Of a stretch of 64,000 nucleotides of DNA, positions 38,509 to 47,713 are shown in pieces; within the stretch, counting starts at the first letter, position 1; every line of letters starts with the position of its first letter. The notes below the pieces were generated by a model. The model had not been told where the DNA came from and searched no databases. It saw only the letters and a program-made list of their open reading frames with translations. This DNA comes from Colius striatus (lineage: Eukaryota > Chordata > Aves > Coliiformes > Coliidae): the NCBI RefSeq assembly GCF_028858725.1, contig NC_084768.1, forward strand, positions 4,695,853 through 4,759,852. The letters are read 5' to 3'. Position numbers and translations under genes: made by a program.

Positions 38509-41500
38509 GCTACACTCAATCATAGAGTGCTTAGCCAGCCCTAATACAGACTTCTACTTCCTAACTCTACTTCTCCTCAATATAAAACTTTCCTGAGAAG
38601 TTAGTCAGACTAAGAGTCCCTTTTTAATCTTTCTTCAAGAGTTAAAAAGCTGCCAGTTGTTTAACCAGATCATCAAAATAAACTCATTTCTCAGCTGATG
38701 ATAGCTTCTGAGGGAATCACAGAGAAGCAGATGCAGCCACTCATTCCTTGGGACCTCTCCAGAAACTCAAATGTCAGTTGTTTCACTTCACTACTATGTG
38801 CCAATCAACTCGTGCCACCAATTTTGACCAGATAAATCAGCTTCAATGTCCGTATAATAGAGACCAGAAGCTAGTGCTCAGGTTAAGACCTCAGCCAAGA
38901 CCAAAGCTAATGTGTAAAACCTCTCCTGACTGTGGATTTCCCACCAGCCCCATCAGCATCTCACAGGTGTGAGGTGTGTGCCACCCATCACGTGGGGTGG
39001 CTTCTGCACATTTTGCTTTCCCCACAGCGTTTGGTCTCTCTCACCTTTTTGGAACATGCCTGCTGATAACATCCAGACTCTCAGCTGCAGTCCTGAGCCC
39101 CAGCTCCTTATTTGTGGAAAGCCAGAAGCACTACATGCTGGCCTGTGTCCCCACTCATGCTTCATTATGCACAGGGTTTGCTGCCCCACTCTACTCACTC
39201 CAGAACCCTTCATTTCACATCTGACCTTCACAAGGTGTATTTCAGCAACAACCCTCTTCTGCTGCAAGATAAACTGCCACCTTGACCATCTCTTTCACTG
39301 GCCACATAAAGAAGATGCTTCTTACCACACATCCTCACCAAACATCACCTAGCCACCTCACATTTTTGAAATGTGTAAGGCCTGAAGTGTAGAATTTGGG
39401 GTTTTACACCAGCTAATATTAATAGAAACATTCTCAGAATTTTTTTTCCCCCCAGTGTAAATGGAACACTTATTTTTTTAAGCATGCCCCTGCAGTGCTT
39501 GCAGGCCAAACACTGCAGCATTGTATCTGCCCGGGGAGCTCGCTATAAACACATCTGTCTAGCTGCTCTGTCAGCCCCACTGAGCTCTCTATAAACCAGG
39601 AAAAGTAAACCTGTACATTAAATATTTACTGTTTTCAGCATGTATAATCTAGAAGTGTTTTTAGCAGCAAAAGCAAGGTGCACTTTTAATCAATGATTTT
39701 TATTTTGACATTGTTAAACACTGTATGGGTGATCCTAGAAAAGACCACTCCTTGAAACCAGAGGCTCTTCTCTCACAGCTGGTTACAGATATTATCACAT
39801 TGGCACATTTTTCTCACCTGAAAGACCCATCCTGTCTCCCATTTTTCTGCCCCAGTTCCAAGTTACCCCATAAGTATGAAAGCTGAGCTTGTGGGGAGTT
39901 TCCCAAGCAGACCCTGGGTTAGGCAGTGAGAGGGGACAGTGGCAAATAAGCAGCTGACTTTACAAAAGCATACAGATGATGACTTAAAAGAATAATAACA
40001 CATAAGCAAACTTCTCTGAAAGTAAACAGTTGCCAGCCAGCACTAGTTTTATGATCAGCATAACAGCTTGCTTTAAATGCTTGCTCCATGCAAAAGAGCT
40101 CCTGCTTTTATCTCAACATTGACACCAGGAGTCATAATTTCTGTACAACAACAGGAAAAGAGATGTTAACACAGCCATAGAAAAGTCTCTGCACCAAAGC
40201 AGTCTGCTGATAGCCCCCACTAACCTTTTACTTCCCAAGGACATCAGGGAAAGAGTGGGCAGCAGACAGGCTTCCTGCCCGACTCAGAGATGTCCTTCTC
40301 ATTGCACAAGCTGCTGAGCTCCCAGCTGCTGGATGGAGGCCACGAGGGTGCTTTTGCAGAGCACGCTGCCAGCTTGCACCAGCAGCCTCTCTCCAGTCTC
40401 ATTTTAGCCCCCAGCAGAGATAAGGTGAGACAGAGATTCCATTCACACAGTTTCTTCTTCACTCCCCTAGAAAAATCACCCCAACCAGCATCACAGCACA
40501 AAACCCATCTTTCAGATTCAGATGCTAATCAAGCCCAGAGATGGTTTAGCACTTCTACCTAATCACAGGCATGTAACACTGGGATGGGCACCTAGTTGCA
40601 CATTCTTGGATTGCAGCTCCATCTCCACAAACATTCTTAAAGCACATACATGACCTGTTGGCTGCTTGCACATCCTCCATATCTGTAAGGATGAACATTG
40701 TGTCTACTTATTTGACTGCTATTGATTTTTCATTACCCTATCACACTAGAAGTGAGGGGCACAAGTAACCCAGCAGCAGAGTGGCCCTGGAGGAGGTTGT
40801 GCTGGCTGGCTTGCTGGCATTGCTTAGCTCGTGGGTGCCACAAAACAAGCACACACAGAGAACACAGCCAGCTGCCACTGCAAGGTGCTCACATAACATA
40901 CTGGTAGGGTGAGAGTCCGGATGGAACAGAATGGAAATGAACAGTAACACAGCAAACATAACTAAGGTCTCACTGTGTTTTTATAAGCCTGTGTATGTAG
41001 TAGAGAATGAATAACAATACTGGACAAAGCCAAGAAGCACCTCAGGGGATTCTGAAATTAATCCCATGACATTTCCAGCAGCCAGCCTAGAAAGTGCAGT
41101 AAGTGATAGAATTCACTGTGTGGCACACGTTCAGCATCCTGACAGATCAGGCCTTCCCTGCTCTTCACAAGCAAAGAAGAAAACCCCAACAAAACAAACA
41201 CCTTTGGGTTTTTTTCTTCAAGAAAATAGCTGCAAAACTGCATTCTTAAAATCAAAGGCTAGGCAAGTTCTTTGGTCATTCATGTATCAGCAACAAGAAA
41301 CTGTTCCACATGGTCACAAAGGCGGAGGGAAAGTGAGAGAGGGAAAGCATAAGAGGGAAGGCAGGTTCCCCGAGCTTTGATACAGACTAACATTAGAGAA
41401 ATGTAGCTGTGATTACTAACTATAATAAAACAAAACACCTTCGGGGAAATGAGACTTTGTCATGTATTTAAAACATAGAAAAAGAAAACAAATAAGCAAA

Positions 41501-44500
41501 TTTGTACATACCAAAGCAAGTGTATTCTGGGGCACACAGTCTCACAACACAGGTAAAAAGCAGAAGGCACTCCCAGGTGCAGTTAAGCTGCAGACTGATG
41601 CAGACAGCAGCTGACAACCATTATGGACCACAGCCTGGAAGTGTGCTTTGATCAATGATTTCTCCAGCACAAGCTGATTGACTGCAATCAGGTTCAGATA
41701 GCTCCAGTAACTCCTTGTATCATGTGCAATTTTCTTTTGAGCTTGCTCATTTCATCCTAACAAGATGTCAGTTTGCACGCGTGGCTCCACTGGGAAATCT
41801 TACTCTTGGACGACTAAAGTTTAAAGTTAAGAATAAGTTTCTACTGAGGTTATCTGGGATGACTAATGCTCTGGGGTAAGATCTCTGACCAGGACCTTCA
41901 TCTCAGCTGATGCTGGGAAAGAACCTATGTATGCTCCCCATGACTCAGCCTCCTTCTCCTTCATGAAACACAGCTGGGATGGTTTTTTTTCCCCCAGGAA
42001 TATACAGAGAGATTTCACACTATCCTGCTCTCATTTGCAAGCTATCTCCCTGCATGGAATTAACACAATACACATGACTAGAAGAAATCCACGTGCAGCC
42101 AGGTGCTACCTAGAACTGCCTGGTATTTATTTTGTGACATGGAGAGTCAAAGCCCGTAATAGTCTTTCCATTGCATACTTCAGCTATAGGGATGCGCTTG
42201 ATGAAAGTTGCAGCTTCCTAATGTAGTCTCATGTGGATGGACACACACGTGAGAGTAGGTGATATAGATTAAGCAATCTGCCTGTCTCACTGAGGTAGTG
42301 GCTGGTACTGAAAGTTATGCCAGACTCTCGAATAACTAGTATTTTGAGTCTCTGACTGGGCAGGAGGAACTAAGCAGGAGCTGGCTGTAAGTGCTTTGCT
42401 TTTCTGTATCCTGGTTGGGGTAAGAAAGCCATGCAGGCTTCAAAGGGAACACAGTGACTGTCAGCAGGGATACTTCTTGCCTGACATGCTGCTACATCCC
42501 TTATACCTGTGTAAGGTACATCTGTGTAGCAGTGCAGTTCACACACTCAAGCAGCAATGAGCACAACGGACTATTCCATCAAACTTTCCTTCTCCATTTC
42601 CCCGCAGGGTTAGAAGGCTCATGAGACCCCTTCCACTTTTACACAATGAGAACCTTTGCGACACCTTGACAGCAGCCAGAGGAAATGCAGTGCACCTACA
42701 AGGCAAAGTGCCTCTCAGTGCACAAATGCTGCAGAGCAACCCTCCCACCCCCCAAATATTAGAAACCACAGGCAAGACACAGGCTATACAAAAAAACCAT
42801 GACAGGCATGAGCACAGCTGAAGGGCAAGCAGCAAGGAAAAAGGAAGAAAACAAATAGGAAATGCCATACTCAAAAGAATTCAGCATAAACTCCAAGCAA
42901 ATCAAAGCAAGAAAAAAATCTGAACCCACTTGAATTTTAGCTGCTGAAACCTTCTGGCTGCTCAGTCACTCTGCCTGTGCCTCGCTGTGCTTAATTTGCC
43001 CCACTGGATTTGCACCTCCTGTGAGTGACTGAGAGGAGCCATTGACTCCAGGAGGACTGATTTAGTGTAGCAGGAACCGGCGGCCTGGCAGGGGCTGTGG
43101 GAGAGGCCCAGCCCGAGGTAGGTAAACACTGGAAGAGGGAAGGCTGCAGGAAAAATGGGACTGGGAACAGTGAAGAGGAGAAGAAAGCAAAGCAGAGATG
43201 GAAGAAATGTGTGGCAAAGGATGGGCAGAGGAAAAAGAGAATTAGAAAGAGGAAATTAAACACAGTACAAAAAAGGGCTGGATGCTAGATTTAATGAGAT
43301 CTCTCTCCAGAATCCATACAGTTGTAAATGTCTGGCATGCTCTAGTTTGGTGCTGGATACTTACTGTCAGTGAGAGCACCGTCACCCGGAGCAGCCTCTG
43401 TCCTAAGCAGCGCTTCGTGCTGTTCCACAGTCCCTGTGCGCACCCATGAAAAGCTGACGCTGGGTGGAGGGAACACAAACCAGTTATTTTTTCTTGATTT
43501 GTTTGGCTGGAAAGTCCTTTCCCTGGAGAGAAAGAGGCCTGTGAAAATGACAGGATATACTCAGTAAATCTGTATTACCTGCTACATAAGCCAACTCTTT
43601 CAAATCCCTGCTTTGCATTAGCCAAGGTCCCAGCAGACTTTACCTGACAAACAGCAGTTGCCTACGGCACAAAAAGCGAGGAGCCAGTAAAACAGTCTTC
43701 ATGACGTGAAGCAGGGAGTATTTTCCAGTTCACTTAGGACAACAAAGGTCTGGAATGGTATGTTATATTGAAAAAAATCTAAGAAAGGAAGACATTCTAA
43801 ACTTTTTCCTGTTTCCTGATGTCCATCCAGGAGATGTAGGCACAGCCTGGAAGGCAAACGCAGGGTTGTGCTTTGTGACAGGGAAACATGTGCAGGGGAA
43901 GCCTATGAAAGGGTCACAGTCAAACCCCAAAGAAACTCAACCCATCTCAGGTGTTGTCAACTACTTGAAATTCAGGACAGGTTTGTTAAAAGGTGCTTCA
44001 AAGCTTTCAAAGTGACCTTTTTTTCTTTAGCAAATGTAGGTTCAGTTACAGTTTCCCATCAAAGTTGTGTGAATGTGTGGTAAGACAGAAACCAGCTGAG
44101 AAAAGGTGCTATTCATTGACTTTTCCTGTGGCATTTGCTGAATGTTGTGAAAGCCATAGATCAGAGCGAAATGCTTGGTGCATGTCCTTAAATTAGATGT
44201 GATTAAATAAAAAAGTGTTTGCATAAATCCCTGAAAAGCAAACCTGGCCAATTTAACCATGCATTGGTGTGCTATCTCTTCCTGCTTTTTCTAAATTTTG
44301 GAAAGATTTTCGAAAGCCTCCTTAGTCAAGGTGTGTTCAATCACAAACTTCTTCCTTCCAATCACAGTGCTGCTGTGTAAAGTGTCATCCTGAGGAAAAA
44401 AAGTACCTGTCAGACACTCCATCTGAAAAAAACACTCTTAGAGTTTTAAAACCACAGACCCCTCCCCCCATCCACCTGAAGAGCCCAAGGGAAGCCTGGT

Positions 44501-44952
44501 GTACTGGATAGCTTGAAGCCTGGAAACGGGACTGAGCCTCGCTCCTCCTCGTCACCAGCTGGGGCTCAGCCAAATCAGTAGGGCTGGAAAGTCGTTACTA
44601 CCATTACTGGCAACCATCGAAGTTTGCCGGTGGTCTCTGTCCAATTCTTAATGGACACATAAAATACCTCCTGTCATCAGAAATGGCACTAAATGGTATA
44701 TATTGGCGGTCTCAGGAGATAACTGCATGTAACTACAGACTCAATTTCCCTTTAGGCTTTTGTCCTTTCTGGATAAATTTTGAGGCATAAGGGTGATGAG
44801 GAAAACCACTGGTGCCTTCTGTAGAGCAACTTCTGGGCAAAGGGGGCGTGGACCTTTCGTCCCACCACCTTTCCTGAACCACAAAACCACCACAAAGTAA
44901 AACATCAATCTAATTTGCTCGGATGACATGAAAAATACAAAGAGAATAAACT

Positions 44953-44974
44953 GGGGGGTGGGGGGAGGGGGGGG
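44953..44974 (+). other. G-run cluster, potential G-quadruplex
   Basis: The plus strand has three uninterrupted G runs of 6, 6 and 8 separated by single T and A bases. The last run can supply two G-tracts, so the G-quadruplex pattern of four runs of three or more G with short loops is met. It borders the orphan CpG island at 45.0-45.85 kb. Confidence 0.75.
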
Positions 44975-44989
44975 AACACCCAACGGGAA

Positions 44990-45850
44990 CCCTCCATCAG
45001 GCTTGGCCTGGGCGGGGGCCTGACCACTGCAGGGAGGAGGGATGGCAAGGGACACCAGTTTTCCTGCCCGCAGTGCCAGTGTCGCGGGAACACCCCTGGA
45101 GGAGGACGGGGCCGAGCTCCACATCCCAAGCTGGGAGCGACATCGGTGTCCCCTCCGACGGGGACTCCCATCGCACCGCCCGGCCGCCGACCCCGGGGTC
45201 ATGGTATCGCCTTGCGGGGAGGGGCTGCCCCGGCCCGCACCATCCCGTCGCTGCCCGGCCCGCACCATCCCGCCGCTGCCCGGCCCGTCGTGCCGGTGCC
45301 GGTGCGCGCTCCCCGTGCCGCGGCCAGGGCCGGGCCGGGCCGTCTCATTCAGCTCCGGCCCTGGGGCTGGGGCTGCTCCGAGAAGGATGCGCGCCGGAGG
45401 AGTGAAAGAAGCCGGTGTACGGTTTGGGAAGGTGAGGCCCGGCCGGACCGAAGACAGGCGCCCATTGTCCGCGCCCCGCCGTGTGCCGCCCGGCAGCAGC
45501 GTCCCCCCGCCGCACTCCTCCGGCCGCAGCCACGTCCAGGAACAGCGCTCTCAAGACAACAACAAACCCCCTTTTCTGCGGCTCCGGCAAGGTCCAACAA
45601 GGCTGCCTTATTACTCCTCCGGGGACTGAAACACAAAACACCACCACACACGCGTACACACGCACGCACGCACGGCCCCGGGCCCCGCGCACCGGGAGCA
45701 GCACTCACCCGCAGCCCTGGGCACAGTCCCCGTGAAACGGTCCTTTCTGTAACCCCTTCGGCAGTGGCACCGGGCAGGCGACGAGACGTCTGAGCTTCGC
45801 TCCTCCGAACAGCGGGGCTGCCGCCGCTGCTCCCCCCTCCCTACGTGCCC
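44990..45850. other. Orphan CpG island, possible unannotated first exon(s)
   Basis: This is a dense CpG island about 1.7 kb upstream of the CCN1 transcription start, separated from the CCN1 island by an AT-rich gap (about 45.9-46.55 kb). It contains strong donor-like sites in both directions: GGAAG|GTGAGG on the plus strand (exon end 45431) and GCGG|GTGAGTG on the minus strand (exon end 45709). Long open frames here are typical of GC-rich DNA and have no recognised family. It may be the promoter of a noncoding transcript or a CCN1 enhancer. Confidence 0.6.
45643..45674. repeat. (AC/ACGC)n microsatellite inside the CpG island
   Basis: 'acacgcgtacacacgcacgc' and neighbouring bases form a short CpG-containing AC repeat. 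Confidence 0.85.
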
Positions 45851-46405
45851 ATCCTTTACGAGAGGCGCACACAGACACTGTATGGAAATGCTACGCACAC
45901 AGGTTAATCACGTCCCTCTCCTCATCCCCTCCCTCTCCACTGTCTCCCTCGCCCCCTCCCCCCTCCGCTTTTCACGGCCTTTGGAGCGCTTCTTGCAAAG
46001 TTTCGCCTCTCCTCTGAATCTGCTCCTCCGCCTTCCAGCCCCGAAGGCGACCGAAAAAAAACCCAACCCCAAACTCAATCCCAAAACTTGTGTTAGGAAC
46101 AACAATCTCATTTGCAAAGAAAAATCCCTGGAATGGGGACTCATTGTAACGCCGTTGGGTAGCAGACTTGACTGCTGAGCTTTTTTCAATCAAGGAGCAA
46201 ACTGCAGTATATCGCCAGTTGGCTCCTCCAGCGCAATTCTCCTAAATCATGATAGACAGATTGCGTGAAAAACAGGAATTCCAAAGAATTTCCTGCCCTG
46301 GGAACAGAAGTTAAGGCTATATTTAACAACATCTGAAGCTGTCAAGAATGCTTTGTGGTTGGATAACAGAGTAGAAAAATGTGAAAAATGCAGGCTACTG
46401 CTATA

Positions 46406-46415
46406 CCAAATATGG
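46406..46415. promoter_or_regulatory. CArG box (SRF site) upstream of CCN1
   Basis: CCAAATATGG is a perfect match to CC(A/T)6GG and lies about 1.1 kb upstream of the CCN1 TATA box. CYR61 is a known serum-response (SRF/MRTF) target, so a functional role is plausible. A TEAD-type GGAATG lies further upstream at 46130-46135. Confidence 0.6.
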
Positions 46416-46620
46416 AAATATTGTTACGTCTGGTGTCTAAATCTCCATCTGGAAATACTTACAGCCATGAAAAGACAAGACGCCACAACAGAAGCTTAAA
46501 CTCTCCTCCCCAAACCCAAATCTTAAACTTCCAACAAGGAAATACTGTTCGAGGACGCCCAACTTGAGCGGGGGCCACTAAACCCGGTGAAAATCAGCCA
46601 GGCTGGGTGCTGCGGTGCCC

Positions 46621-46897
46621 GGGATGCCGTGCGGGGCCAGGGATGCCGTGCTAGCCCGGGATGCCGTGCGGTACCAGGGATGCCGTGCTAGCCCGGGATG
46701 CCATGAGGGGCCATGGATACTGTGCTAGCCCGGGATGCCGTGCGGTACCAGGGATGCCGTGCTAGCCCGGGATGCCGTGCGGTACCAGGGATGCCGTGCT
46801 AGCCCGGGATGCCATGCGGGGACAGGGATACCGTGCTAGCCCGGGATGCCGTGTGGTACCAGGGATGCAGTGCTAGCCCGGGATGCCGTGCCCGGCC
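46621..46897 (+). repeat. 37-bp minisatellite, seven units plus a half unit
   Basis: The array has an exact period of 37 bases, with units starting at 46640, 46677, 46714, 46751, 46788, 46825 and 46862. A leading half unit occupies 46621-46639. Each unit is itself a dimer of two related halves: GGGATGCCGTGCTAGCCC (18 bases) and GGGATGCCGTGCGGTACCA (19 bases). Units differ by a few substitutions (for example CCATGAGGGGCCA in unit 2 and GGGATACCG at the start of unit 6). The array ends about 600 bases upstream of the CCN1 TATA box. Confidence 0.97.
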
Positions 46898-47372
46898 GGG
46901 AAGGTGGGCGCTCGGTGCTAGCGCAGGGATTCGCCGCGCTCTGCCGCCACGTGAAACGTTGTGTTTGTCCCTTAAACGGCGGCAGCAACGACAAAACCCC
47001 GGGTACCGCCGGGGTGCCCTGTGGAACGCGTAGTGCGTAACGCAGCCCCGCGCGGCAGCCGTGCAGCGGGGAGCCCGGACAGCGCCGCTGGCGCGGTTCC
47101 CGCTGGGCACCCCCCGCACAGTCCCAAGCGCAAAACGCTCCTTGTTTTGACATCCTCGTGTTTCGGTGCGTCCCTGAGCATAACGGGGATGAAAACCTCA
47201 CCCGCGCGCGTAGCGGGGAGAGGCCTCCGCGGCGGGAGGGGCCGTTCCCGCGGTGACACCCCCCCCGCCCCCCCCCTCCCGCCGGGTCCCCGGAGCGCGC
47301 GGCGGGGCGCGCGGGGGCGCGCGGGGACCCCCCGCGGCAGAGCCGCCGCCAGCGGCCGCGGTGCCGCGAGAC

Positions 47373-47389
47373 GGGGCGGGGCGGGGCGG
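47373..47389. promoter_or_regulatory. CCN1: Tandem GC boxes (Sp1/KLF type)
   Basis: Three overlapping GGGGCGG boxes lie in a row about 110 bases upstream of the CCN1 TATA box. Confidence 0.65.
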
Positions 47390-47408
47390 CCGCGCCGCGC
47401 GCCAGCCG

Positions 47409-47414
47409 CATTCC
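47409..47414. promoter_or_regulatory. CCN1: TEAD-type site CATTCC in the proximal CCN1 promoter
   Basis: CATTCC (GGAATG on the other strand) is the core site for TEAD factors, the DNA-binding partners of YAP and TAZ. It stands alone in a GC-rich context about 85 bases upstream of the TATA box. CYR61 is one of the standard YAP/TAZ-TEAD target genes, which supports function. A single six-base match is not proof. Confidence 0.55.
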
Positions 47415-47457
47415 TGGGATGCCGCGAGCGCTGGACGCGGCCGCGGCCCGGAACGCG

Positions 47458-47465
47458 CGACGTCA
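47458..47465. promoter_or_regulatory. CCN1: CRE-like element CGACGTCA
   Basis: This element differs from the palindromic CRE TGACGTCA by one base and lies about 30 bases upstream of the TATA box, a typical position for CREB/ATF sites. Mammalian CYR61 promoters are reported to respond through CREB and AP-1. Confidence 0.55.
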
Positions 47466-47495
47466 GCGCCGCGGCGCACGCGGCGGCCCCGCGCC

Positions 47496-47505
47496 CCATA
47501 TAAGG
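47496..47505 (+). promoter_or_regulatory. CCN1: CCN1 TATA box overlapping a CArG box
   Basis: CCATATAAGG contains ATATAA, the only TATA-like element in this GC-rich promoter. It lies about 155 bases before the start codon and predicts transcription from about 47528. The whole ten bases also match CC(A/T)6GG exactly, the consensus of serum response factor. Confidence 0.85.
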
Positions 47506-47527
47506 CGGTCGCGCCCGCCGCTGCCTC

Positions 47528-47653
47528 AGACCGCGCCGGCCCCGCTCCCGCCCGCGTCCCTGCCTTCCCTCCTGCCCTCTCTCTGCCGCGGCCGGTGCTG
47601 TGCCCCGTTGCCTCGCCGCGCCGCCCCGCGCTCCTGCCTCGCCGGCGTTAGAG
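47528..47653 (+). other. CCN1: CCN1 5' UTR (predicted)
   Basis: The start is estimated as about 25-30 bases downstream of the TATA box and the end is set by the CCN1 start codon. The leader is GC-rich and contains no ATG ahead of the coding start. The coding frame remains open upstream to about 47600. Confidence 0.6.
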
Positions 47654-47713
47654 ATGGGCTCCGCGGGCACCCGTCCCGCTCTCGCGGCCGCTCTCCTCTG
47701 CCTAGCCCGCCTG
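47654..47713 (+). CDS. CCN1: CCN1 exon 1: signal peptide
   Basis: Twenty residues, [20 protein letters not shown], form a typical secretory signal core. Cleavage is expected soon after, near ALG|SPC in exon 2. The exon ends in phase 0 at CTG|GTGAGT. Intron 1 (126 bases) has no in-frame stop. Confidence 0.97.

Larger units (their letters stand above)
34231..44950. other. Intergenic, no gene recognised
   Basis: This is mostly unique sequence. A small CpG-richer patch at 34500-34640 stands out from its surroundings but has no clear promoter or exon. Purine-rich patches at 36370-36700 and 43090-43260 give chance hydrophobic open frames on the opposite strand. Two short CA/TA microsatellites are listed separately. 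I see no exon, RNA gene or further transposon. Confidence 0.55.

Noticed and set aside
46621-46897. Regular direct repeats that might suggest a CRISPR-like array
   Set aside because: The units are head-to-tail with no unique spacers and lie in a vertebrate genome. It is a minisatellite.
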